Assembly: GCF_001653795.1 (NCBI RefSeq)
Contig: NZ_CP011514.1
Location: 1,620,998-1,684,997 of the forward strand
Origin: Mitsuaria sp. 7
GTDB lineage: Bacteria > Pseudomonadota > Gammaproteobacteria > Burkholderiales > Burkholderiaceae_C
Direction: 5' to 3'
DNA length: 64,000 nucleotides
The position numbers and the translations under genes were made by a program. Shown piece by piece: positions 8,677 through 17,874 of this stretch (position 1 is its first letter; every line of letters starts with the position of its first letter). Below the pieces are notes generated by a model. The model searched no databases. It was not told the origin of the DNA and saw only the letters and a program-made list of their open reading frames with translations.

Positions 8677-9087
8677 TCAAGCCGCCGCGGCCAGTTGCCG
8701 CAGCTTGGGCTGATGGAAGGTCAGCGGGGTGTCCGCGAACACGCACAGCGTGTCCAGCAGCGCATCCAGTTCGGACTCGCGGCTGTAGAAGGCGTTGAAG
8801 CCGGCCTCCATGCAGCGGGGCCCGAACAGCACCTCGTCCGCGTTGCTGATGGCGAAGGCCACGCCGCGGAAGCCCGACTTGCGCATGCGGGCGACCGTGT
8901 TCAGGCCGGAACCTTCGCTCAAGGCCACATCGCAGATGACGACGTCCGGCTGGCACAGCGCGGCGGTGATCACCGCGTGCTCCTCGCAGGCGCACTGCGC
9001 GACCACGACGGCGCCGGGCACGTCGCCCAGGCGGTGGCGCAGGGTGGCGATCCAGGTCGGGGAGGGATCAACGAGGAGGATCTTCAT
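8677..9087 (-). CDS. Stand-alone atypical response-regulator receiver
   Basis: This 136-residue protein is a single receiver domain with no output domain. Asp53 in VVICDVALSEGSG aligns with the phospho-acceptor, and Ser81 with the switch Ser/Thr. Two otherwise near-invariant features are altered. The N-terminal acidic pair is reduced to one Asp (Asp7 in LLVDPSP), and the Lys of the beta5 strand is replaced by Arg103 in AFYSRESEL. The fold should be kept, but Mg-dependent phosphorylation may be weak or absent. It is flanked by two AraC regulators and has no kinase neighbour. Confidence 0.85.
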   Translation of the reverse strand: MKILLVDPSPTWIATLRHRLGDVPGAVVVAQCACEEHAVITAALCQPDVVICDVALSEGSGLNTVARMRKSGFRGVAFAISNADEVLFGPRCMEAGFNAFYSRESELDALLDTLCVFADTPLTFHQPKLRQLAAAA

Positions 9088-9234
9088 GGCGGGGCGTCCC
9101 AGGCGATTGCGTTGCCGCAGTGTGTCGCGACGCCCCGCCGCGCGGTATCTCCGGACTTCCGTGCCGCGCGTCCGGCTTGTGCCGCATTGCGTGTCAGCAA
9201 ATTGCCGACAGCCAGCGTCCTCGCCCTTCAGCCT

Positions 9235-10152
9235 TCAGGAGACCGACGGACTGAACGCCCTCAACCGCGCCACCTCGTCCACCGGCGTGGCGCCGAAGTA
9301 GCGCTTGAACTCCCGGCTGAACTGGGACGGGCTCTCGTAGCCCACGCGCGTCGCCGCGACGCCGGCCTTCACGCCTTCGTTGAGCATGATCAGCCGCGCC
9401 TTGTGCAGCTTGTAGCTCTTCACGTACTGCAGCGGCGAGGTGTTGGTCACCGCCTTGAAGTTGTGATGGAAGGCGGACACGCTCATGTTCACCAGGCCGG
9501 CCAGCTGCTCGACGCTGAGCGGCTTGGCGTAGTGGGATTCGATGTGCTGCAGCGCCTTGGTCACCTGCGCGAAGTGCGTGTGCCGGTTGGCGAGCGCCTG
9601 CAGCGCCGCGCCGCTCTCGCCGCACAGCACGTGATAGATGATTTCCTTGAGGATGAGCTTGCCCAGCACCTTCGCGTCGCGCGGCTGGTGCATCGCGTCG
9701 AACAGGCGTTCGATGGCGCAGAGGACTTCCTCGGTGAACGCGGCGCTGTTGACGCCCGTGGTCTCCAGGCTCGTGCGGCGGTCCAGGCCCTCGTCCTCCA
9801 GATCGATCAGCAGCTCCTGCAGCACCGCCGTGTCGATGTCGATCGACACGCCGACGAAGGGCTTGGCCTTGCTCGCGATCGTCTGGCACTCGAAGGGCAG
9901 GGGGACCGTCAGCAGCAGGTAGTTGTCCGCGTCGTAGCGGAAGGTCTTCTCGCCGAGGAAGCCCACCTTCGCGCCCTGCGCCACGATGACGATCGAGGGC
10001 TCGTACAGCACCGGCGTGCGCGGGTGGGAGGTCTCGGAATAGAGGATCCGGACGCCCGCCACCGGCGACGGCGTCGAGAAGGAACCCGACTTGTAGCGGG
10101 TCGCGGCTTCGATGATGCGCCGGCGGATGCTGTCGTTGAGGGTGGTCGCCAT
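9235..10152 (-). CDS. AraC-family regulator, YqhC-like
   Basis: The protein is 305 residues with an AraC_N domain in the N-terminal half (EPSIVIVAQGAKVGFLGEK, DNYLLLTVPLPFEC) and an AraC HTH in the last 100 residues (RVGYESPSQFSREFKRYFG). The start at 10152 (MATTL) replaces an ATG 27 bases upstream that lacks conserved sequence. The gene lies 74 bases downstream of yqhD on the same strand. In Escherichia coli the AraC-type protein YqhC activates yqhD in response to aldehydes, and this pairing suggests the same role here. The YqhC name is by family and context, not alignment. Confidence 0.9.
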   Translation of the reverse strand: MATTLNDSIRRRIIEAATRYKSGSFSTPSPVAGVRILYSETSHPRTPVLYEPSIVIVAQGAKVGFLGEKTFRYDADNYLLLTVPLPFECQTIASKAKPFVGVSIDIDTAVLQELLIDLEDEGLDRRTSLETTGVNSAAFTEEVLCAIERLFDAMHQPRDAKVLGKLILKEIIYHVLCGESGAALQALANRHTHFAQVTKALQHIESHYAKPLSVEQLAGLVNMSVSAFHHNFKAVTNTSPLQYVKSYKLHKARLIMLNEGVKAGVAATRVGYESPSQFSREFKRYFGATPVDEVARLRAFSPSVS

Positions 10153-10226
10153 GGGTGCTTCAAAAGACTTCGGGCGCACGCGGACGGATGCCCGCGTGCG
10201 CCTTGAAGGGAGGGATCAGCGGAAGA

Positions 10227-11390
10227 TCAGCGGGCCGCTTCGAGGATGCGCTGGCTGTCCTCGATCGTGATGTCCTGGTGCTCGCCCAGGGCCGTGCCGC
10301 CGTGTTCCTTCAGCTTGGCGATCATCGCCGGGATCGAGCTGCCGTCCAGTCCGTAAGCGGACAGGCGAGTGCCGACGCCCAGTTGCTCGAAGAAGGCGCG
10401 CGTGGCGGCGATCGCGCCGTCTATGCGCTGCGCCTCGCTGCCGTCGCGCAGGCCCCAGACGCGGTCCGCGTACTGCAGAAGCTTCGCGCGCTTCTGCTCC
10501 TTCTTGTACTCGAGCACCGAGGGCAGCACCACCGCCAGCGTCTGCGCATGGTCCAGGCCATGCATCGCGGTCAGCTCGTGGCCGATCATGTGCGTTGCCC
10601 AATCCTGCGGAACGCCGGCGCCGATCAGGCCGTTCAGCGCCTGCGTCGCGCTCCACATGACGTTGGCGCGGACGTCGTAGTTCTCCGGCTCGGCCAGGGC
10701 GCGCGGGCCTTCCTCGATGAGCGTCAGCAGGATCCCCTCGGAGAAGCGGTCCTGGATGCGGCCTTCGGCGGGGTAGGTCAGGTACTGCTCGACCGTGTGG
10801 ACGAAGGCGTCCACGACGCCGTTGGCCACCTGGCGCGCGGGCAGGCTGTACGTGGTCACCGGATCGAGGACCGCGAACACCGGGTAGGTGTAGGCAGAGA
10901 AGAACGGCAGCTTGTCGCCGGTCGCCTTGCGGCTGACGACGGCGCCGTTGTTGGACTCCGAGCCGGTGGCCGGCAGCGTCAGCACCACGCCCATCTTCAC
11001 GGCGCCGGTGACCTTGGCGCCGCGCTTCAGCAGGATCTCCCACGGGTCGCGCGCTTCGTCGTACCGGGCCGCCGCAGCGATGAACTTCGTGCCGTCCGCG
11101 ACGGAGCCGCCGCCGACGGCGAGCAGGAAGTCGACCTGCTCGGCCTTGACGACCTCGACGGCCTTCATCAGGGTTTCAAACGTCGGGTTGGGCTCGATGC
11201 CGCCGAACTCGAACACCGTGCGGCCGGTCAGCGCGGCGCGGACCTGGTCGAGCACGCCGTTCTTCTTGATGCTGCCGCCGCCGTAGGTGATCAGGATGCG
11301 GGCGTCCGCGGGGATCTCTTTGCCGAGCTCGGCGATCTGGCCCTTCCCGAACAGGATCTTGGTGGGCGTATTCAGGCTGAAGTTGTTCAT
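10227..11390 (-). CDS. yqhD: NADPH-dependent aldehyde reductase, YqhD-type iron/zinc alcohol dehydrogenase
   Basis: The family reduces short-chain and toxic aldehydes to alcohols with NADPH. The 387-residue product starts MNNFSLNTPTKILFGKG, as expected for YqhD. It carries the coenzyme motif GGGSVADGTKF, the Ser-rich segment LTLPATGSESN and metal ligands in ANGVVDAFVHTVEQYL and HELTAMHGLDHA. The longer frame to 11570 lacks family sequence, so the start is set at 11390. It is followed by the AraC regulator and is expected to be induced by aldehyde stress. Confidence 0.95.
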   Translation of the reverse strand: MNNFSLNTPTKILFGKGQIAELGKEIPADARILITYGGGSIKKNGVLDQVRAALTGRTVFEFGGIEPNPTFETLMKAVEVVKAEQVDFLLAVGGGSVADGTKFIAAAARYDEARDPWEILLKRGAKVTGAVKMGVVLTLPATGSESNNGAVVSRKATGDKLPFFSAYTYPVFAVLDPVTTYSLPARQVANGVVDAFVHTVEQYLTYPAEGRIQDRFSEGILLTLIEEGPRALAEPENYDVRANVMWSATQALNGLIGAGVPQDWATHMIGHELTAMHGLDHAQTLAVVLPSVLEYKKEQKRAKLLQYADRVWGLRDGSEAQRIDGAIAATRAFFEQLGVGTRLSAYGLDGSSIPAMIAKLKEHGGTALGEHQDITIEDSQRILEAAR

Positions 11391-11573
11391 GGCTTTCGGC
11401 TCCGCAAAGGGTGAACGAGGATTCGTGTCGATGGAGCGGATTGTTCGCTCCGGACCGGATCCGGGCAACGCACGAAGCTGCCTTTGTTTTGCCCAATCCT
11501 GTTTCATCGGAGATGAATGGGCAAGGGCTCGCGACCGCCTGTGGGCTAGGCGCGCCCGTTGCCGGAGCACGGC

Positions 11574-12503
11574 ATGAACGCTGCAACGTCCTGGTCAGGC
11601 CGGTCGCTCAAGACCTGGTGGCTCCTGCTGAAAGACTCGCTGTCGGCCTGGATCGACGACTACGCGCCCAGCATGGGGGCGGCGCTGTCGTACTACACGG
11701 TGTTCTCGCTGGGGCCGCTGCTGGTGATCGTCATCTCGATCGCGGGGCTGGTCTTCGGCGAGGACGCCGTGCGCGGAGAACTCTTCGGCCAGATCGAGGG
11801 GGTCATGGGCGCCGAGGCGGCCAAGGGCATCCAGGAGGTGCTGAGCAGCGTCAGCAAGCCCAGCACCGGCATCCTGGGCACGGTGCTCGGCGTTGGCGTC
11901 CTGCTGATCGGCGCGACCAGCGTCTTCGGCGAGCTGCAGGATGCCCTCGACCGCATCTGGCGCGCGCCGGTGCGCCAGGGCACGAGCGGCCTCTGGTCGC
12001 TGGTGCGGGCCCGGCTGCTCAGCTTCGGGATGATCGTCGGCGTGGCCTTCCTGCTGCTCGTGTCGCTGGTGACCGGCGCTGTGGTCGCGGCGCTCGGCAA
12101 GTGGTGGGGCGGCTGGTTCGGCGGCTGGGAATGGCTGCTGCAGAGCCTCAACGCCCTCGTCGGCTTCGCCATGACGGCGGCGGTGTTTGCCTTGATCTAC
12201 AAGGTCATGCCGCGGGTGAAGGTGGCCTGGTCGGACGTGTGGGTGGGCGCCACGGTGACGGCCACGCTGTTCACCATCGGCCGGATCCTGATCAGCCTGT
12301 ACATCGGCAAGACCGGCGTGGCGAGCGGCTTCGGCGCGGCCGGCTCCGTGGCGGTCGTGTTCGTGTGGGTCTACTACTCGGCCCAGGTGTTCCTGGTCGG
12401 CGCCGAATTCACGTGGCTCTACGCTCAGCGCCTGGGCTCGCGCCGGCGTGTTCCCGCCCGGGACCGGACGGCGCCGGGGCGGTCGACGCCATCAGCGCCT
12501 TGA
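11574..12503 (+). CDS. YihY/BrkB-family inner-membrane protein
   Basis: The 309-residue product shows the YihY/UPF0761 pattern: an N-terminal amphipathic region with APSMGAALSYYTVFSLGPLL, then about six membrane segments. The typical blocks GVLLIGATSVFGELQDALDRIW and FVWVYYSAQVFLVGAEFTW are present in part. The family is annotated variously as BrkB or ribonuclease BN, but RNase activity is not supported for it. ATG 11574 has GGAG upstream; a TTG at 11559 is a weaker choice. The last 95 bases, encoding the C-terminal tail, overlap the 3' end of the convergent hybrid kinase gene. Confidence 0.92.
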   Translation: MNAATSWSGRSLKTWWLLLKDSLSAWIDDYAPSMGAALSYYTVFSLGPLLVIVISIAGLVFGEDAVRGELFGQIEGVMGAEAAKGIQEVLSSVSKPSTGILGTVLGVGVLLIGATSVFGELQDALDRIWRAPVRQGTSGLWSLVRARLLSFGMIVGVAFLLLVSLVTGAVVAALGKWWGGWFGGWEWLLQSLNALVGFAMTAAVFALIYKVMPRVKVAWSDVWVGATVTATLFTIGRILISLYIGKTGVASGFGAAGSVAVVFVWVYYSAQVFLVGAEFTWLYAQRLGSRRRVPARDRTAPGRSTPSAP

Positions 12504-15372
12504 TCGCCTCCGTGCTGACGGGCTTCACGAGGTGGGCGTCGAAGCCCGCCTCGCGCGACTGGCGGCGGTCCTTCTCCTGTCCCCAGCCGGTGAGCGCCAC
12601 CACCACCATGTCGCGACCCCACGGCGACGCCTTGATCCGGGCGCACGCCTCGTAGCCGCTGAGCCCCGGCATGCCGAGATCGAGCAGCACCAGTTCCGGC
12701 TGGCACCGCTCGGCCTGCGCCACGGCGTCCAGGCCGTCGTGCGCGACGCGCGGCCTGGCGCCCATGAGTTCGAACAGCAGGGCCAGGCTGTCCGCGGCGT
12801 CGACGTTGTCGTCGGCGATCAGCACGCGACGCCCGGCCAGGCTCGGCAGGTCGTCGGACCGGTCGCTTTCGCCGACCGGCCGTGCGGCGTCGGCCGCCAT
12901 CGGCAGACGCACGATGAAGGCACTCCCTCGCCCCGGTCCGTCGCTGCGCGCCTCGATGCTGCCGCCGTGCAGTTCGACCAGGCCTCGCGCAAGCGACAGG
13001 CCGATGCCCAGCCCGCTGCGTTCGCGCTCACGGTCCTGCGCGCGGTCCACCTGCACGAACATCTCGAAGATCCGCGACAGCATGTCGGGCGGGATGCCTT
13101 CTCCGTCATCGCGGACGGTGACGACGACGTCGCGCCCTTGCTGCTCGGTGACGATCTGGAGATGACCGCCGGGCGCGGTGAACTTCGCCGCGTTGGTCAG
13201 CAGATTCAGGAACACCTGCGCCAGCCGCGTCGCGTCCGCGTCGACGAAGACGGGGCGGCCCGGTGCGGCGATGCTCAAGCGGTGCCCCTGGAGATCGATC
13301 GCCGGCTGGCTGGTCTCGACGGCCGCCTGCACCACCTCGGCCAGCGCCACGCGCGACCGGCTCATGCGGATCTTGCCGCTGGAGATGCGCGTGACGTCGA
13401 GCAGGTCGTCGATGAGGCGCACCATCTGCACCAGCTGGCGGTCCATCATGGCCTGCACCTTCTGGAGCGTTGGCTCATCGCGCGCTCCCAGGCGGCGGAA
13501 CACTTCCAGGCCGTTCTTCAGCGGTGCCAGCGGATTGCGCAGCTCGTGCGCCAGGATGCCGAGGAACTCGTCCTTGCGCTGGTCGTTCTCCCGCAGCTGG
13601 TCCGCCTGGCTGCGCAGCGTCTCCTGCATCGCCTTGATCTCGGTGATGTCGCGCGTGGTGCCGGCGACGGCGATCACCTCGCCGCCCGGACCGAACACGG
13701 GCACGAAGATGTAGTCGTAGATGCGCCGGCCGAAGGCGCCCGCGAAGGGCACCTCGCCGCGGACCGGCTGGCCGGTCGCGACGACACGCTCGATCTCCTC
13801 GTCGTGCATGGCCGCATGCCAGGGTTCGTAGCCCAGTTCCAGGCAGTTCCTGCCGATCGCCTCGTCCCAGGTCTTGCCCCACATCCGCAGCAGCACCTCG
13901 TTGGCGTAGACGAAGCGGTGGGACAGGTCGAACACGTAGGCCAGGTCCGGCGTGTTGGCCAGGATGGCCTCGTAGAGCCGGCGCTGGCCCTGCGTCTGCT
14001 GCAGGGCCGCGGCGAGCGCGGACTCGGCGCGCCGTTGCGCGGTCACGTCGAAGCCTTCGCAGAACACGCCGGTGACGCGGCCGCTCTCGTCGCGGATCGG
14101 CTCGTAGATGAAGTCCAGCAGCCGCTCTTCTTCGGCGCTGCCGGGGGCGTAGCGGTAGCGCACCGGCGCCGAGGCGGCAACGAAGCGGTTGCCGGTCCGG
14201 TACACCTCGTCCAGCTGCTCGAAGTAGCCCTGTCCGGCGATGTCCGGGAAGGCTTCCCGCGCCGGCTTGCCCAGCCATGCCGCGCTGTTGAACAGGCGCA
14301 GGTGGGCGCGGTTGACGAACTCGAACACATGGTCCGGGCCCTTCAGGATGCAGACGAAGCTCGGGGCCTGTTCGAAGATCCGGCGGAGCTCCTGTTCCGC
14401 ATGCAGGCGCGCCCGTTCCAGCGCCAGGGCGTTGACGTCGGAGATGGATCGTCCGATCTGCCGGCCGATCAGCGCGATGAACGTCCGGTAGTCGTCGTCC
14501 AGCGGGCGCTGCGGATTGAGCACGGCGACGAAGGTGCCGAGCCGCTCGGCTCTGCCTTCGATCTGGATCGGCACCGCGATGGCGCAGGGGATCGGGCAGG
14601 CGGTCGCCGGCGTGCCGCTGGCGTCGCCGGCTGCGAGGTCCGCGGTCAGCTCCGCGGGCCAGTCGACCGGTCGTCCGATGGGAGACGCGGTCTGCGCGAC
14701 CCGCATTTCCGCGTGGCCGGATTGGCGCAGATACAGCGCGGCTTGCGGCACATCCTGCGTGCCCGCGCCCAGGACCGTCATCGCCCGCGAGCACACGTCC
14801 CGGGCATCGACGGCGTCGGCGGTGGCGTCGTCCAGCGCCTTGAGGAAAGCGAGCCGCCTTTCGCCGACGACGCGCTGCGTCGTCTCCATCGTGACCGCGA
14901 GGATGCCGCCGACGCTGCCGTCCTCCACGCGCACGGGACCGAAGGAATAGGAGAAGTAGGTCTCCTCCGCGGCGCCGTGCCGTTCCAGCGCGAGGTAGCC
15001 GTCGGGGATCCAGGTCGCTTCGCCGGTGCTCATCACGCCGGCCATGAGCGGCGCGATGACGTCGGCGATCTCGGTCCACACGTCGTGGATGCTGCAACCC
15101 AGCGCGCCGGGATGCTTGTCGCCGAGCAGCGGCGCATAGGCGTCGTTGTAGAGCATGACGAGCCGCGGGCCCCAGAGCACGACCATCGGGAAGCGCGAGC
15201 CCAGGCAGATGCTGACGGCGGAGCGCAGGCTCTGCGGCCAGGTCTGCAGCGGACCCAGCGGATGGTCGCGCCAGTCCATGTTTCGCATGCGCGCGCCCAT
15301 GTCCCCGCCGCCGTCGAGCCAGCGCTGGCTGTCCGTCGGGGAAGGCGAGGGCGTTGAAGGCGGCTGGCTCAT
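12409..15372 (-). CDS. Soluble PAS/GAF hybrid sensor histidine kinase with C-terminal receiver
   Basis: This is a 987-residue hybrid kinase with no membrane segment. An N-terminal PAS-like region (about 30-155) precedes a GAF-like segment (160-315). Two PAS domains follow, each ending in a typical PAC segment (325-450 and 465-585, the latter with IAVAGTTRDITEIK). HisKA has its His near residue 613 in LAHELRNPLAPL. HATPase motifs NLLTNAAKF and GLGIGLSLARGLVELHGG are clear. The receiver (845-960) has IADDN, phospho-Asp about 894 in LLDLGMPGLSG and a LVKP lysine. There is no adjacent regulator, so it may signal to a distant phosphotransfer partner. Its 3' end overlaps yihY by 95 bases. Confidence 0.93.
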   Translation of the reverse strand: MSQPPSTPSPSPTDSQRWLDGGGDMGARMRNMDWRDHPLGPLQTWPQSLRSAVSICLGSRFPMVVLWGPRLVMLYNDAYAPLLGDKHPGALGCSIHDVWTEIADVIAPLMAGVMSTGEATWIPDGYLALERHGAAEETYFSYSFGPVRVEDGSVGGILAVTMETTQRVVGERRLAFLKALDDATADAVDARDVCSRAMTVLGAGTQDVPQAALYLRQSGHAEMRVAQTASPIGRPVDWPAELTADLAAGDASGTPATACPIPCAIAVPIQIEGRAERLGTFVAVLNPQRPLDDDYRTFIALIGRQIGRSISDVNALALERARLHAEQELRRIFEQAPSFVCILKGPDHVFEFVNRAHLRLFNSAAWLGKPAREAFPDIAGQGYFEQLDEVYRTGNRFVAASAPVRYRYAPGSAEEERLLDFIYEPIRDESGRVTGVFCEGFDVTAQRRAESALAAALQQTQGQRRLYEAILANTPDLAYVFDLSHRFVYANEVLLRMWGKTWDEAIGRNCLELGYEPWHAAMHDEEIERVVATGQPVRGEVPFAGAFGRRIYDYIFVPVFGPGGEVIAVAGTTRDITEIKAMQETLRSQADQLRENDQRKDEFLGILAHELRNPLAPLKNGLEVFRRLGARDEPTLQKVQAMMDRQLVQMVRLIDDLLDVTRISSGKIRMSRSRVALAEVVQAAVETSQPAIDLQGHRLSIAAPGRPVFVDADATRLAQVFLNLLTNAAKFTAPGGHLQIVTEQQGRDVVVTVRDDGEGIPPDMLSRIFEMFVQVDRAQDRERERSGLGIGLSLARGLVELHGGSIEARSDGPGRGSAFIVRLPMAADAARPVGESDRSDDLPSLAGRRVLIADDNVDAADSLALLFELMGARPRVAHDGLDAVAQAERCQPELVLLDLGMPGLSGYEACARIKASPWGRDMVVVALTGWGQEKDRRQSREAGFDAHLVKPVSTEAIKALMASTAPAPSGPGREHAGASPGAERRAT

Positions 15373-15554
15373 GGCCAGAATGCTACTTGAGCGGGAGGGC
15401 CCGGCTCACCGGGAGAGCCCCGCAGCCATTCCAGCAACCATGACGGCGTTCCAGGCGAGGGGGCGTTGTCCTACACGGCTTTGGAGGCTTCTCCGGTCTC
15501 CGCCTGAATCCGCCGACAGTACCGTCGAGGCTCAGACCCACCAGGAGCAATTCC

Positions 15555-15818
15555 ATGCGCACTGCCCATGCCACCGCCCCGTTCTCGATGAGCCAGGCCG
15601 GCGCCATCACCGGACTGCCGTCGAGCTATATCAAGGCATTGATCTCGGAGGACCTGCTGGCACCGAGCCGGGACATGCGATTCACGTTCCAGGATCTGGT
15701 GCTGCTCCGGGCGGCGCGTCGGCTCCTCGCGTCGGGGGTGCCGTCCTACAAGGTGGTCGCCGCGTTGGCGCACGTGCGTGAAAGCCTCGCCGCGGACTAT
15801 CGGAAGAGTCTGAACTGA
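15555..15818 (+). CDS. Short MerR-like winged-helix protein
   Basis: This 87-residue protein is almost entirely a MerR-type DNA-binding domain (about 10-80). MSQAGAITGLPSSYIKALI forms the HTH, and RFTFQDLVLLRAARRL the wing and following helix. AGGAG lies seven bases before the ATG, so translation is well supported. Related Burkholderiales proteins, as I recall them, continue for another 150 or more residues with a repeat-rich region. This one stops at a TGA after RKSLN. It may be a truncated relic or a stand-alone DNA-binding protein. It is alone between the hybrid kinase and the PQQ/PEBP gene. Confidence 0.7.
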   Translation: MRTAHATAPFSMSQAGAITGLPSSYIKALISEDLLAPSRDMRFTFQDLVLLRAARRLLASGVPSYKVVAALAHVRESLAADYRKSLN

Positions 15819-15926
15819 TCCCGAGGGATCACGCCCGGACACGGCGGCCCCGGCAGGGCGGACGTGCATGTCGAACATCGGGCATGGCTCTTTCAGATTC
15901 GCCGGATCGTGCGACGGATCAACCGG

Positions 15927-17720
15927 TCACTTCGGCGGCTTGATTTCCTGGCGGTAAGTGCCCACGAGTTCGCCCTTGCCGAGCACGTGTCCCTTGGCCG
16001 CCGCCAGCACGTCGTCGCGGTTCGCGCCCAAGGGCAGCTGCAGCAGGATGTCCAGCGCCAGGACCTGGAAGTGGTAGTGATGCGACGGATCGCCGACGGG
16101 CGGCCGAGGGCCGTAGTAGCCGACGGAGCCGCGGCTGGTGGTGCCCTGCATCAGTCCCGCGGGCTCGGTGAGCCGCTCCTGTTCCTGGAGACCTTCTGGC
16201 AGCGCGGTCACATCGGCGGGGATGTTCCAGGCGACCCAGTGCACGAAGGGCGTGATGGGCCTGGCATCGGGGTCCTCGACGAGCAGCACGTAGCTCCTCG
16301 CCCCGGCGACCGCCTTCCAGGTCAAGGCCGGCGAGACGCCGTCGGCGTACTCGCTGTGCCTGGTCGGGATGGGCGCGCCTGAGGCGAAGGCGGTAGAGCT
16401 CAGCTCAATGACGGCCGACGTGCGCGGGGTCGTCTCCGGCCTGTCATTCGCGAGCGGCACGCCGACGCCGCGTTGCGCCTGGCGCTTCATCTCGTCCGCG
16501 GGTGTCTGCATCGCTGCCGCCGGCTGGGCGTTCCCCTGATAGGCCACGCGATAGAGGACGCCGTTCGCGTCGTCCGACATCAGCAGTGCGCCATCCCGGG
16601 CCCAGGCCAGGCCGACCGGCCGCGCGATGTGCGTGCGACCGCGGTCGGTCAGGAAGCCGGTGACGAAGGGCTCGATGCGTTGCGGCTTGCCGTCGGCGAA
16701 ACGGATGCGGACGATCTCATAGCCCGATGCCTCCTTGCGGTTCCAGGAGCCGCGCATCGTCACGAAGGCGTCGCCCGCGTACTCCGCGGGGAAGCGGCCG
16801 CCGCCCTTGTCGAAGACCATCTGCATCGGCGCCGCATGGGCCTTGTAGCCCAGCGCCATCGGCACGCTGTCGTTCTTCCACTGCGCCTTGGTGATCTCGC
16901 CCGGCGGCGTGCTCTGCGGGTTGATGCCGCCCGGGCCCCAGACATGCGGCCAGCCGTAGCGTCTGCCTTGTTCGATGAGATTCAGTTCCTCGGGCTGCAC
17001 GTCGTCGCCCAGGAAGTCGATGCCATGGTCCATGCCCCACAGCGCGCCCGTGGCCGGATGCCAGTCGAAGCCGATCGTGTTGCGCAATCCGCTGGCCACG
17101 ATGACGCGGCTCTGACCGTCCGGCGAGGCCCGCAGGATCGTGGCGTTCTCGGGGTTGCTCTCGTTGCACGCATTGCAGGTCGAGCCGGCGGTGATGTAGA
17201 GCATGCCGTCCGGCCCGAAAGCGATCGTCCGGTTCGGATGCTGGCCGGCATCGGGCAGGTCGCCGACGATGAGCGTCGGTTCGCCGACGCGACCGTCGGC
17301 TTGCAACGGCGCGACGAAGATCTCCTTGACGGTCGCCACGTACAGCTTGCCGTCGTGGATGGCCAGGCCATGAGTGCCGGCCCGGGCTAGCACCTTCACC
17401 GGCGGCCCGTCGGCGACACCATCGCCATCGCGGTCCTCGAGCATCAGGACGTCGCCCGTATCGCGCCGGCTGACGTAGATTTTCCCGTCGGGCGCCACGG
17501 CGATGATCCGCGCGTTTTTCAGGTTCCTTGCGAAGACGGACACCTTGAACCCGGCCGGCGCCTTGAGGGCCGCGACCTGGGCGTCGGTAGCGTCGACCTT
17601 GTCGGGCTTGAAGACGTGACTGCGGATCGGCACGTCGGTGCCGTCACCTTGCTGCGCACTGGCGGTCAGCGCCAGGCAGGCGCCGGTGATCAGGATCAAG
17701 AGCCGGGAACGGGGAAACAT
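15927..17720 (-). CDS. Exported PQQ-type sugar dehydrogenase fused to a YbhB/PEBP domain
   Basis: This is a two-domain secreted protein. After a Sec signal (residues 1-23 from MFPRSRLLILIT) comes a six-bladed propeller of the PQQ-dependent sugar/sorbosone dehydrogenase type (about 45-395). It shows RIIAVAPDGKIYVSRRDTG, HPNRTIAFGPDG, the GWPHVWGPGG motif and HIARPVGLAW. A linker leads into a YbhB/YbcL-type PEBP domain (about 430-595) with PALTW, VEDPDAR, FVHWVAWNIP and the GYYGPRPP signature. The propeller family oxidises sugars in the periplasm; PEBP domains bind small anionic ligands. The start at 17720 has AGGA six bases upstream, better than 17744. Fusion in one chain is unusual. Confidence 0.9.
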   Translation of the reverse strand: MFPRSRLLILITGACLALTASAQQGDGTDVPIRSHVFKPDKVDATDAQVAALKAPAGFKVSVFARNLKNARIIAVAPDGKIYVSRRDTGDVLMLEDRDGDGVADGPPVKVLARAGTHGLAIHDGKLYVATVKEIFVAPLQADGRVGEPTLIVGDLPDAGQHPNRTIAFGPDGMLYITAGSTCNACNESNPENATILRASPDGQSRVIVASGLRNTIGFDWHPATGALWGMDHGIDFLGDDVQPEELNLIEQGRRYGWPHVWGPGGINPQSTPPGEITKAQWKNDSVPMALGYKAHAAPMQMVFDKGGGRFPAEYAGDAFVTMRGSWNRKEASGYEIVRIRFADGKPQRIEPFVTGFLTDRGRTHIARPVGLAWARDGALLMSDDANGVLYRVAYQGNAQPAAAMQTPADEMKRQAQRGVGVPLANDRPETTPRTSAVIELSSTAFASGAPIPTRHSEYADGVSPALTWKAVAGARSYVLLVEDPDARPITPFVHWVAWNIPADVTALPEGLQEQERLTEPAGLMQGTTSRGSVGYYGPRPPVGDPSHHYHFQVLALDILLQLPLGANRDDVLAAAKGHVLGKGELVGTYRQEIKPPK

Positions 17721-17874
17721 GGGAATCCTAGGAGTGGATCCCATGGCAATCGGCAGACGACGCTCCCGCGATCTGCGTGCCCGTTCCCGACGCAGGCGAT
17801 GGCATCGCGGCCGTGATGCCCGTGATGCCCGTGACGCCTTTCGACGCCGTCTGCGGCGCGACGGCTCCGCAGGA

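Noticed and set aside
12448..15357. Long open frame (969 codons) on the plus strand
   Set aside because: It is antisense to the hybrid kinase, whose domains are clear. High GC at third positions keeps such shadow frames open.
15818..15831. GATCCC/GGGATC palindrome after the MerR-like gene
   Set aside because: The loop is only two bases and no T-run follows, so it is a poor terminator; it may be chance.
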